This document shows, piece after piece, positions 25,320-59,557 of a stretch of 64,000 nucleotides of DNA (its first letter is position 1; each line of letters starts with the position of its first letter). A model generated the notes under the pieces. The model saw nothing but the letters and a program-made list of their open reading frames with translations. It ran no database searches and was not told the DNA's origin. The stretch is from Rhodococcus sp. 14-1411-2a (GTDB lineage Bacteria > Actinomycetota > Actinomycetes > Mycobacteriales > Mycobacteriaceae). The DNA lies in NCBI RefSeq assembly GCF_002259485.1, contig NZ_NPGA01000020.1:124001-188000 (forward strand), written 5' to 3'. The position numbers and the translations under genes are program-made.

Positions 25320-26993
25320 TCACGGATGCTCGTCGAGCGGTACCGGTTTCGTGGTCGGCCGATGGACCTTCTCGGACTGTGAGGTATCGAGGTCGGAGTC
25401 GCTTTCGTCGCCGACGGGATCGGGCGAAGTGGTGGCCACCTGATCCGCCAATTCCAACCCCGCACCTGCGTAGACATTGAACGCGATGTCGACGCCGTGC
25501 TCCTTGGCCCACTGCACTTCGTCGTCGTAGCGGGCCACTGCGGCAACTGTTCCACTGAATCCGGATTCGCGCAGACAGGCGAGTGCTGTGACATTGGCAC
25601 CGTGACGCGGCATCGCGAGCACGGCAATGCGTACCGACTCGGAATGCCGTAGTTGATGCCAGAAATCGAGATCGGTTGCGTCCCCTTCGATGACTCGTAG
25701 TCCCTGATCGGCCAGGCGACGAATGCGAGGCCCGTCGTAGTCGACTCCTACGGCATCGAGGCCGTAGTGATCGGTGAGCCGCTGATATGCCGCGAACCCG
25801 ACACGCCCCATTCCGATCACGACCACCTCGGCGTCGCCGGCATCGCCGGAGCGTTCCTCGGGATGCAAGCTCGACTCGTCCTGCTCGGGTAGACGGGTCG
25901 CGATCTTCTCGACCATCAGGTGGCCACGACCGTTCACCAGAGCCGACGCGACGAAACTCAAAGCCACGGCGATCGACATCTCGACCAGCCAGGCCGGTGC
26001 GAGTAGGCCGGTCGTCACTCCTACCGACACGACGATCAGGCCGAATTCGGAGTAGTTCATCAGGCTCAGTCCGGCCAGGAGCGCGGTCCGATATCGCAAC
26101 TTCATCAGGGCGAACAGCGCCAAGTACAGGACGGATTTGAGTGGCAGCAGAAGCACCATGAGGAGGGCGACACCGAGACTGGGTAGGTCCGGCAGCCCGG
26201 ACAAACCGATCGAGACGAAAAAGCCCACCAGGAGCAGTTCCTTGATGTGGAACAGCGATCGTGACAGTTCCGACGAGGCCGGATGCGATGCCAGCAACAC
26301 GCCGATGACCAGTGCGCCCAGATCCCCCTTGAGCCCCAGGGCGGAGAACAGGGCGTAACCCGGGACCAGCGCCATCACGATGCCGAACAGCGACTGCATC
26401 TCGCCGTGGCCGAGTCCGCTCCAGATCTTCCGAAGGATCCGCGTCACCGGCCACAGCAGTACGAGCGTCACCGCCCATGGGCTCGGTAGCGAGCCGCTGG
26501 TTATGGTGAGGAAAACCACGGCAACGATGTCCTGCATGACCAGGACACCGATCGCCACCCGTCCGTAGAGGGCGTGCGACTCCCCTCGCTCTTCCAGAAC
26601 CTTGACCACGAACACTGTGCTCGAGAACGACATCGCGAATGCGAGCAACGCTATCGTCGTCAGACTTTGGCCGGACAACATGGCCAACCCGGCGACGGCG
26701 GCGAGCCACAGCACGGTGGTACCGACCACGATGCTCGCCACCAGATGCACCGATGTCGTCAGCCACACCTCCCGGCGCAGAAGAATACGAACGTCGAGCT
26801 TGAGACCGATTGCGAACAACAGCAGTGTCACGCCCAGGTCGGCGATCAGCTCGAGCTGGGGCACCTCACCGACATCGAGCGCATTGATGACGAAACCGGC
26901 AGCGAGAAACCCGACCAAGGGAGCTAGCCGTACCACCATGGCGAGTCCGCCCAGACCGAAGGCGATGACGAGGTAGATCGCGGCAACTGTCAT
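25320..26993 (-). CDS. Kef-type monovalent cation/proton antiporter (CPA2)
   Basis: The 557-residue protein has 12-13 transmembrane segments over about residues 1-375, beginning MTVAAIYLVIAFGLGGLAMVV, then a cytosolic TrkA-N/RCK domain from about residue 405 (VVVIGMGRVGFAAYQRL, with the GxGxxG nucleotide-binding motif). The FAMSFSSTVFVVKVLEERGE and LVMQDIVAV stretches contain the conserved ion-translocation residues of the family. It probably exports K+ or Na+ in exchange for protons, gated by a nucleotide or thiol ligand on the RCK domain. The ATG at 26993 was preferred over an upstream start because it directly opens the first membrane segment. Confidence 0.92.
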   Translation of the reverse strand: MTVAAIYLVIAFGLGGLAMVVRLAPLVGFLAAGFVINALDVGEVPQLELIADLGVTLLLFAIGLKLDVRILLRREVWLTTSVHLVASIVVGTTVLWLAAVAGLAMLSGQSLTTIALLAFAMSFSSTVFVVKVLEERGESHALYGRVAIGVLVMQDIVAVVFLTITSGSLPSPWAVTLVLLWPVTRILRKIWSGLGHGEMQSLFGIVMALVPGYALFSALGLKGDLGALVIGVLLASHPASSELSRSLFHIKELLLVGFFVSIGLSGLPDLPSLGVALLMVLLLPLKSVLYLALFALMKLRYRTALLAGLSLMNYSEFGLIVVSVGVTTGLLAPAWLVEMSIAVALSFVASALVNGRGHLMVEKIATRLPEQDESSLHPEERSGDAGDAEVVVIGMGRVGFAAYQRLTDHYGLDAVGVDYDGPRIRRLADQGLRVIEGDATDLDFWHQLRHSESVRIAVLAMPRHGANVTALACLRESGFSGTVAAVARYDDEVQWAKEHGVDIAFNVYAGAGLELADQVATTSPDPVGDESDSDLDTSQSEKVHRPTTKPVPLDEHP

Positions 26994-27121
26994 GCACGGT
27001 CCCTTTGCTGGTGGGCTGCAACCGGATCTCCAACGGATCTTTCGACGTCGGCACAAGCCGTCGGAGTGCCCCTAGTATCCCGGCATACGCCACATTTCAC
27101 AGCGGACGACTGCCGACGAGA

Positions 27122-27164
27122 ACGGCGATCGACGAAGTCGCCTGATGACTTCGTCGATCGCCGT
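27122..27164 (-). terminator. Terminator downstream of the TerB-like gene
   Basis: A perfect 18-bp stem (27122-27139 with 27147-27164) and a 7-base loop lie 41 bases after the end of the TerB-like gene and before the antiporter start. The T-run on the minus strand is short (GTTCTC), so it depends mainly on the stem. Confidence 0.7.
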
Positions 27165-27204
27165 CAGCACGATCGACTACCGCAGTCCTTTCGTACGGAA
27201 GGAC

Positions 27205-27660
27205 TCAGAGCTCGAACTCGGCCGGATCGATTCCGACAGCGAAGCACGCATTGCGCACGGCAGCCTTCTCGTGATCGTCGAAGTGGCCGTCCGCGCCGCC
27301 GATGATGATGCCGATCTGGATGACGGCCCGTGCCTGGTCGGGCTTCGACTTCAGCTTGCCGATCGTGGCTGTCGCCTCGACCTTCCCGAAGTCGAAGTCT
27401 CCCTGCAGCTTGTCGCAGTACCAGTCGAACTTCTGCCGAAGCTCGTCGGGCTCGAACACTCTCAGAGCCTCGTTGCCGGCGATCAGTGATGCCGTCTTCT
27501 GGCGCTCGGCAGGATCGATGGTGCCGTCCGCCGCCGCGATCAGGGCACACATGGCCATGCTGCCGTTGGCGAATTCCTTGTTCTTGAACTGGCTGGTCTT
27601 GGTCTGCAGCTGGCCGTTCAATTCCTGTGCCTTGGATTTGAGTTGATCCCAGAACGCCAT
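27205..27660 (-). CDS. TerB-like protein
   Basis: The 151-residue protein is an all-helical TerB domain of the tellurite-resistance family. An N-terminal helix (MAFWDQLKSKAQELNGQLQ) is followed by two acidic metal-binding repeats, AAADGTIDPAE near residue 45 and GGADGHFDDHE near residue 128, which in TerB bind metal ions. It probably works in a stress or membrane-associated complex; no other ter genes are nearby. A GGAG ribosome site (reverse strand) precedes the ATG at 27660. Confidence 0.85.
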   Translation of the reverse strand: MAFWDQLKSKAQELNGQLQTKTSQFKNKEFANGSMAMCALIAAADGTIDPAERQKTASLIAGNEALRVFEPDELRQKFDWYCDKLQGDFDFGKVEATATIGKLKSKPDQARAVIQIGIIIGGADGHFDDHEKAAVRNACFAVGIDPAEFEL

Positions 27661-27674
27661 GGAGCTCCTCACTA

Positions 27675-27712
27675 GGTCGTACCGCCTGCGCAGTCGCGCG
27701 GGCGGTACGACC
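27675..27712 (-). terminator. Hairpin between the zinc-ribbon and TerB-like genes
   Basis: GGTCGTACCGCC at 27675-27686 pairs perfectly with 27701-27712 around a 14-base loop. It lies 40 bases after the zinc-ribbon gene stop and just before the TerB-like start, so it may terminate the first or act as a leader hairpin of the second. Confidence 0.55.
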
Positions 27713-27751
27713 ATTGTCCATGGAGTCGGTGAACGAGTAAGGAACCGCAGT

Positions 27752-28084
27752 TCAGCGCAGTCGCTCTGCGTCATGAGCTTTGGCCAACAGCTCGGCGCAC
27801 AGTCGGTGCAGTTCCGCAGCGTCGGCACCTTCCGCCACCGCCGTGCTGACGTCCTCGGCGGCACACCGAACCTCGAACGCTCTGTCTGCCACGGCCGACA
27901 CCTCCTCCGCGGTCAGCACGACGGCGTCGTCGGGAATCGACGTCCCTTTCGTCGCGCTGCGCTGCTCGTAGGCTCGCTGACGGCACGATTGACGGCAGTA
28001 CCGCCGCTTACGGCCGGTTCCTGTATCGGCGACCGGGCGCCCGCACCAGGCGCATGTCTGGTCGCGGCGGGTTCTGGCGGACAT
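27752..28084 (-). CDS. Small zinc-ribbon protein of unknown function
   Basis: The 110-residue protein opens with a four-cysteine treble-clef-like ribbon: CAWCGRPV and, 17 residues later, YCRQSCRQRAYEQR. The rest is a helical acidic domain (LTAEEVSAVADRAFEVRCAAEDVSTAV). The arginine-rich CRQSCRQRAY stretch is a signature of small actinobacterial proteins of unknown role that are likely to bind nucleic acid. It is divergent from rbpA across 192 bases. Confidence 0.8.
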   Translation of the reverse strand: MSARTRRDQTCAWCGRPVADTGTGRKRRYCRQSCRQRAYEQRSATKGTSIPDDAVVLTAEEVSAVADRAFEVRCAAEDVSTAVAEGADAAELHRLCAELLAKAHDAERLR

Positions 28085-28166
28085 GGTCGTTCAGCCTACT
28101 GCGGCCGCGAGGTAAGATCGCCCGATAAGCTGCGCCGATGGGATCGCACCGGGACTCATCGGCCCG

Positions 28167-28192
28167 GGAACGAACCGACGCGCGGCGACGTT
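28167..28192 (+). promoter_or_regulatory. SigR/SigH-type promoter of rbpA
   Basis: GGAAC at 28167-28171 and GTT at 28190-28192 are separated by exactly 18 bases, matching the thiol-stress sigma factor consensus GGAAT-N18-GTT (SigR of Streptomyces, SigH of mycobacteria). It lies 85 bases before the rbpA ATG. Streptomyces rbpA is a known SigR target, which agrees. Confidence 0.65.
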
Positions 28193-28276
28193 GTAGATCA
28201 GTGGGTAGACGGTGTAGTTCGATGTCGACGGATGGCTTCGACGCACGTACCTACTATCGATGGAGAGGACTTCACC

Positions 28277-28615
28277 ATGGCAGATCGTGTACTTCGAGGT
28301 AGCCGACTGGGAGCGGTCAGCTACGAGACCGACCGTGATCACGACCTGGCGCCCCGCCGCGTTGCGCGCTACCGGTGCGACAACGGCGAGGAGTTCGAGG
28401 TACCGTTCGCCGACGATGCCGAGATTCCCGGAACCTGGGCTTGCCGCAACGGTCTGGAAGGGTCGCTGATCGAGGGAACCGCGCCGGAGGCCAAGAAAGT
28501 CAAGCCTCCCCGTACGCACTGGGACATGCTGCTCGAGCGTCGTTCGGTCGACGAGCTCGAGGAGCTTCTCAAAGAGCGTTTGGACCTGCTGAAGGTCAAG
28601 CGCCGCGGCGCATGA
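28277..28615 (+). CDS. rbpA: RNA polymerase-binding protein RbpA
   Basis: The 112-residue protein is the actinobacterial transcription factor that binds RNA polymerase and the principal sigma factor and helps open promoters. It matches throughout: the N-terminal tail ADRVLRGSRLGAVSYETDRDHD, the core zinc-fold-like domain (ARYRCDNGEEFEVPFADDAEIP, WACRNG), the basic linker PEAKKVKPPRTHWDMLLERR, and the sigma-interaction helix DELEELLKERLDLLK. The ribosome site GGAGAGGA precedes the ATG at 28277. In mycobacteria the next gene is ppm1; here the accessory block begins instead. Confidence 0.96.
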   Translation: MADRVLRGSRLGAVSYETDRDHDLAPRRVARYRCDNGEEFEVPFADDAEIPGTWACRNGLEGSLIEGTAPEAKKVKPPRTHWDMLLERRSVDELEELLKERLDLLKVKRRGA

Positions 28616-28629
28616 CGTTCGCCGCACTC

Positions 28630-28673
28630 TGCACCGCCTGATTGGAAACAATCCGGCGGTGCAGTTTTTTTTA
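28630..28673 (+). terminator. Intrinsic terminator of rbpA
   Basis: A 16-bp stem with one mismatch (CTGCACCGCC at the base, GAAA loop) is followed by eight consecutive T residues. It ends rbpA transcription and marks the left edge of the accessory block; the following 220 bases are noticeably AT-richer than the rest of the window. Confidence 0.93.
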
Positions 28674-28896
28674 TTTATATCGAACTTATCGGATGTTTTC
28701 GCGGACCTTTGTTGCATTCATTGTCGCCTGACCAGCTATTCCAATACGATCGAGTGGCGAGGTGGCTGTCCGAGGTGCCATCATCGAGTATCGGTTGTCA
28801 CACAAGTGGACGATTCGTGAACGGTCGCCGTAACAGTTGTCGGACAATACCGATAAACAGCGGCATCGCACTCGAAAAATCAGGGGGCAATAACTC

Positions 28897-29292
28897 GTGA
28901 GCCAGGATTCTGATCAGCGCTCGACCGACGCTTTGCGCACGGCGGCCTCCGAAGCGGAATCGGAAGGCCATCGCGCAGTCGGCGAGCAGAAGCTTGCGGA
29001 GTTGAGGCGCGAGTTGGACGGAATCGACGAAGTTCTGCGCGCTGCAATTCGAGACCGCATCGATGTGTGTGTACGTGTTGCACACGTAAAACGAGAACAC
29101 GCCATTCCGATGATGCAACCAGGCCGTGTCGGATTGGTGACAGAGCGAGCGAGAGAATTCGCGTCGGCCAATGGGATGTCCCCCGACTTTCTCGAAGATC
29201 TGTACCGAACGATGATTGCAGAGGCATGTCGCGTCGAGGATTCGATCATCGATTCTCCGACGCCCGGGCCGGGCCTCGACAGGAAACGGTAG
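28897..29292 (+). CDS. papB: Chorismate mutase-family protein, probable ADC mutase (PapB-like)
   Basis: The 131-residue AroQ-fold helical protein has the chorismate mutase core from about residue 33 (KLAELRRELDGIDEVLRAAIRDRIDVCVRVAHVKREH). The loop after it reads IPMMQPGRVGLVTER. As I know the family, this MMQP-type loop replaces the usual P-x-xDxxRE stretch of metabolic chorismate mutases in the enzymes that rearrange 4-amino-4-deoxychorismate (PapB of pristinamycin, CmlD of chloramphenicol). It starts with GTG at 28897, and the fused ADC synthase gene follows ten bases after its stop, which is the pap gene pair. The first 30 residues are a charged extension. An ordinary chorismate mutase remains possible. 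Confidence 0.75.
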   Translation: MSQDSDQRSTDALRTAASEAESEGHRAVGEQKLAELRRELDGIDEVLRAAIRDRIDVCVRVAHVKREHAIPMMQPGRVGLVTERAREFASANGMSPDFLEDLYRTMIAEACRVEDSIIDSPTPGPGLDRKR

Positions 29293-29302
29293 AAGCACGC
29301 CG

Positions 29303-31375
29303 ATGACGATTCATACGCTCCTGGTGGACAATTACGATTCGTTCACCTACAACCTGTACAGCCTTCTCACCGAGGTGAACGGACGGCCGCCGACGGTGGT
29401 CAAGAACGACGTCGAGTGGACGTCTTTGGATTTCGAGGCTTTCGACAACGTCGTGATCTCACCCGGTCCAGGGCGGCCCGATGTGGAGCAGGACTTCGGG
29501 ATCAGTTCTCGCGTGATACTCGAGTCCGGTCTACCGATACTCGGCGTGTGCCTCGGGCATCAGGGTCTGTGCCATCTGTTCGGTGGCAGTGTCGATCTCG
29601 CGCCCGCGCCGATGCACGGCAGGATCACCGACATCACTCATTCCGGCGTGGACCTGTTCGCCGGAATCCCCTCGCCCTACTCGGTGGTGCGGTATCACTC
29701 GCTCGTGGTGACCCGCACCCCTGCCGACTTCGAGGAAGTCGCATGGACGCCCGACGGACTGGTCATGGCCGTGCGGCACCGGAGCAAGCCCATGTGGGGC
29801 GTTCAGTTCCATCCCGAGTCGATCAGTACCGAATACGGCCGCGAACTACTCGCCAACTTCCGCGATCTGACACTGGCTCAATCGGCCGCATCGAGCGCCG
29901 CACGGACTCAGGATTCGATCTTCACCATCGAAACACGTTCGCTCGACGAGGCTTTCGACTCCGAGCAGGTATTCGACGCTCTTTTCGCGGACGGCTCGAA
30001 GAGTTTCTGGCTGGACGGTAGCGCGGCTCTCGAACCCGACTGCAGATTCACCGTCATGGGCGACTGCTCGGGTCCTCATGCGGAGTACGTGACCTACTCG
30101 GTTGCCGAGACCACGGTGACCGTGCAAGGTGCCGACGGTACGACCGAGCGCATCCACTCGACATTCTTCGACTACATCGACGAGCGATTGCGAGAGCGGT
30201 CCACTCCCCCTCGACACGACCTACCGTTTGCATTCGGACTCGGCTACGTGGGGTATCTGGGATACGAGCTCAAGGCCGATACCGGTGGCCAACTGGTTCA
30301 CACGGCCTCGACTCCCGACGCGTCGATGGTCTTCGCAGATCGCGCGCTGGTGTTCGACCATGAAGCCGGCACCCTGTATCTGATGGGGTTGGCCACCACC
30401 CCCGGGGATCCTGTGTTGGCGCAGTGGTTCGACTCTGTCACCGAGACCCTGCGTGGCTTGTCTCGAAAGGCAGTCCCGAACGACCACGCGGATGCGCCAG
30501 CGTCGGGCACTCCCCTGCTCGGAGCAGATCGATCGCTCGAGCCCCGTCTACGCCACGACCGTGCCCACTACCTCGATCTGATTTCCCAGTGCCTCGCCGA
30601 GATTCGCTCCGGTGAGACGTACGAGGTCTGTTTGACCAACACGGCGACCGTAGCCGGTTCCATCGACGCGACCGCCACCTACTCGTACATGCGTGAAATC
30701 AACCCCACTCCGTACAGTGCGCTGCTGAAGTTTCCCGAGCTGTCGGTGTTGAGTGCGTCTCCGGAACGCTTCTTGCGCATCGACGCCGACCGCGTAGTCG
30801 AGTCCAAGCCGATCAAGGGGACGCGTCCCCGCGGAGCCACGGCGGAAGAAGACAACGCGCTCAAGGCCGATCTCGTCGCGAACGAGAAGGACAAGGCCGA
30901 GAATCTGATGATCGTGGATCTGGTGCGCAACGACCTCGCCCAGGTCTGCGTGCCGGGGTCGGTTCACGTACCGAAGCTGTTCGATGTCGAAACCTATGCT
31001 CCCGTGCACCAATTGGTCTCGACCGTTCGTGGCCGCCTGCGCGAGGACGCATCCGCGGCGGACTGTATCCGTGCCGCGTTTCCCGGTGGTTCGATGACAG
31101 GAGCCCCGAAGATCCGCACGATGGCGATCATCGACAAGCTCGAAGACGGACCGCGCGGGGTGTACTCGGGTGCCATCGGTTACTTCTCGATCACCGGCAC
31201 CGCAGACTTCTCGATCGTCATTCGCACGATCGTGGCCACCGAGCACGAAGTGACGTACGGAGTGGGTGGTGCAATCGTGGCACTGTCGGATCCCGACGAG
31301 GAGTTCGAGGAGACGATGGTCAAAGCCGTGTCGATGCGCCGGGCGTTGACCGGGCGGACAGCGAACAGCGGGTAG
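29303..31375 (+). CDS. papA: Fused aminodeoxychorismate synthase (PabA-PabB, PapA-type)
   Basis: The 690-residue protein joins a class I glutamine amidotransferase (about residues 1-195: VDNYDSFTYNL, catalytic Cys in GVCLGHQGLCHLFGG, His and Glu in QFHPES) to a chorismate-binding synthase domain (about 215-690: GEIRSGETYEVCLTN-type start, SASPERFL, PGGSMTGAPKIRTM). The active-site stretch PIKGTRPRG carries the lysine typical of ADC synthase; anthranilate synthase has PIAGT there. It makes 4-amino-4-deoxychorismate from chorismate and glutamine. That feeds p-aminobenzoate or, with an ADC mutase beside it, 4-aminophenylalanine. Fused enzymes of this type are usual in antibiotic clusters. A hairpin overlaps its stop codon. 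Confidence 0.92.
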   Translation: MTIHTLLVDNYDSFTYNLYSLLTEVNGRPPTVVKNDVEWTSLDFEAFDNVVISPGPGRPDVEQDFGISSRVILESGLPILGVCLGHQGLCHLFGGSVDLAPAPMHGRITDITHSGVDLFAGIPSPYSVVRYHSLVVTRTPADFEEVAWTPDGLVMAVRHRSKPMWGVQFHPESISTEYGRELLANFRDLTLAQSAASSAARTQDSIFTIETRSLDEAFDSEQVFDALFADGSKSFWLDGSAALEPDCRFTVMGDCSGPHAEYVTYSVAETTVTVQGADGTTERIHSTFFDYIDERLRERSTPPRHDLPFAFGLGYVGYLGYELKADTGGQLVHTASTPDASMVFADRALVFDHEAGTLYLMGLATTPGDPVLAQWFDSVTETLRGLSRKAVPNDHADAPASGTPLLGADRSLEPRLRHDRAHYLDLISQCLAEIRSGETYEVCLTNTATVAGSIDATATYSYMREINPTPYSALLKFPELSVLSASPERFLRIDADRVVESKPIKGTRPRGATAEEDNALKADLVANEKDKAENLMIVDLVRNDLAQVCVPGSVHVPKLFDVETYAPVHQLVSTVRGRLREDASAADCIRAAFPGGSMTGAPKIRTMAIIDKLEDGPRGVYSGAIGYFSITGTADFSIVIRTIVATEHEVTYGVGGAIVALSDPDEEFEETMVKAVSMRRALTGRTANSG

Positions 31376-31400
31376 AGCGCACGCGCTCCACCCGCTGTTC
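31363..31400. terminator. Terminator overlapping the papA stop codon
   Basis: A 17-bp stem with one mismatch (31363-31379 with 31384-31400, tiny loop) includes the papA stop TAG at 31373-31375. It separates papA from the convergent secreted-protein gene and could work in both directions. Confidence 0.7.
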
Positions 31401-31430
31401 GGACCTCCGTCGGCTCGGGGCCGTTCTGCC

Positions 31431-32027
31431 TTACGGAGTGGTGAAGTACTCGAACACGGCAGGCTGAGCCTGCGGGTTTCCGTTGGACGTACCGATGACC
31501 GCGCCGGCAACCGTACCGATGACGGTTCCGATGATGCACCCGGAGATGAAGTTCGGGAAGATCGATACACAGCCGATGGCGAAGCCGAGGCCTGCGCCGA
31601 TCGCCGTGCCGACACCGCCACCGTTGTTCCAGCCGATTGCGAGCTGGTTGACCATGTTGTCGAATGCCTGCTGCTTGGTCCGCGGACCTGCGACCTCGGC
31701 GACGGGAACCGTCTGCGGAGTCAACGTCAGTTCGCGACCCTCGGCACCGATCAGCGGTGCGATCGAGTAGACGGTGCCGTTGATGGTGTATTCCAGCGGA
31801 ACGGTTGCGAGCGTGGCACCGGCCTGGTCGATGACGGACACGTTCTCGCTCGTGGCGTCGACCCGGAACAGCCCGGCATCGAGGATGGTGGTGACCGTGC
31901 CGTCCGGGTTGACCGAAGTCTCGTAATTCACCGGGTCCGACGACGGGTCTGCCACAGCATGGCCTGCTCCGGTGGCCACCGCAGCGGTCAACGCCACCGC
32001 TACCGTTGCTGTTCTGATCAGTTTCAC
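31431..32027 (-). CDS. Secreted protein with glycine-zipper segment
   Basis: The 198-residue protein begins with a signal peptide (KLIRTATVAVALTAAVATGAG, cleavage near AVADP). The middle part is beta-rich (VTTILDAGLFRVDATSENVSV), and the C-terminal third is a glycine-zipper-like hydrophobic stretch (GVGTAIGAGLGFAIGC, then GTVIGTVAGAVIGTSNG) with a cysteine on each side of the turn. The GTG at 32027 was chosen because AGGGG precedes it; an ATG 13 codons earlier lacks such a site. It lies 100 bases after the synthetase stop on the same strand, so it may be transcribed with it. Function unknown; self-protection is speculation only. Confidence 0.78.
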   Translation of the reverse strand: MKLIRTATVAVALTAAVATGAGHAVADPSSDPVNYETSVNPDGTVTTILDAGLFRVDATSENVSVIDQAGATLATVPLEYTINGTVYSIAPLIGAEGRELTLTPQTVPVAEVAGPRTKQQAFDNMVNQLAIGWNNGGGVGTAIGAGLGFAIGCVSIFPNFISGCIIGTVIGTVAGAVIGTSNGNPQAQPAVFEYFTTP

Positions 32028-32105
32028 TTCTGTCCCCTGGTGGTAGTGATTCGTATTCGACGGCATTCGTCTCGAGTGCCGATGGTATTCGTAGATGTGC
32101 CCTGC

Positions 32106-32122
32106 GATGTGAAGAACACATC
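32106..32122 (-). terminator. Weak hairpin after the synthetase gene
   Basis: GATGTG and CACATC form a 6-bp stem around a 5-base loop, six bases after the synthetase stop codon. It is a weak candidate terminator; read-through to the secreted-protein gene is possible. Confidence 0.3.
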
Positions 32123-32127
32123 AATTG

Positions 32128-58899
<26,772 letters not shown>

Positions 58900-59557
58900 T
58901 CACTTGCCCTTCGACGGCACGGTCACGATGGCCGACATCGGGTCGGTGGACCCGGAGACCTCGGTTCGGTTCGGACTGTCGAGCCGCGGCGGCCTGTGCG
59001 CGCGATTGAGCAATTCTGGCTTCCGTTCTGGTCTGCGTTCGTGTCGATTCACACACGTTCGGTGGTGATATGCCGTCGTATCGATTCGTCGCGCACGGCC
59101 CACTGGATTGAAACAGGGAAAGGGTACGGTTCTACCGAGGAGAACCAACCTCGAGTTCGCAAACCGAGTGCGTGGTGACTCTCGAATTCGACGTCCTGTC
59201 CGACATGAACTCCCCTCCCCACCAGGCGTACGACACGTTCGACCACGTCGGCGTTCGTGCTGCACTCACATACACACACGAGACCGTCGGCCAACCGCCG
59301 AAAGCCGACCCGAAATTCCGCGTCGAGCATCCCAGCGGCTTTCAAAGATACAACATCGGCAGGATTCTTTTGTGCAGTAATCATAAGAACCATCGATCGC
59401 CGACTCCAGCCTGTTACAGAAGTGACCCCGAGTGCCACCCGAACAGGCGCTATTCGGTCGAACGAATGACTGCTCACGCCGCGTCGCACAGCATTGTCCG
59501 ACCCGTATCGGACCTGTCGTTCTGATCGACCCGCCGTTTACCGACTCGACGATTGTT
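58900..59557. other. Upstream region of the synthetase gene
   Basis: No certain gene lies here. On the minus strand a TATGAT hexamer near 59380 could be a promoter -10 for the synthetase. A 50-codon minus frame starting GTG near 59052 and ending with TGA at 58900-58902 touches the synthetase ATG, so it could be a coupled leader peptide. A longer minus frame (59049-59408) overlaps its GTG. The opposite strand also has an open, codon-biased frame (59172-59525). I cannot decide between them, and no iron box was seen. Confidence 0.4.
59172..59525 (+). CDS. Doubtful small gene upstream of the synthetase
   Basis: This 117-codon frame starts with GTG and has more G/C-ending codons in its first 60 codons than the competing minus-strand frame (VTLEFDVLSDMNSPPHQAYD). 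I recognise no domain, signal peptide or membrane segment, and no ribosome site precedes it. Codon quality drops in the last 40 codons. It may be chance or a decayed gene. Confidence 0.25.
   Translation: MVTLEFDVLSDMNSPPHQAYDTFDHVGVRAALTYTHETVGQPPKADPKFRVEHPSGFQRYNIGRILLCSNHKNHRSPTPACYRSDPECHPNRRYSVERMTAHAASHSIVRPVSDLSF

Noticed and set aside
29303-31375. Anthranilate synthase (TrpE-TrpG fusion) as identity of the amidotransferase fusion
   Set aside because: The active-site stretch PIKGTRPRG carries the lysine of ADC synthases rather than the PIAGT of anthranilate synthases, and a mutase gene is adjacent.
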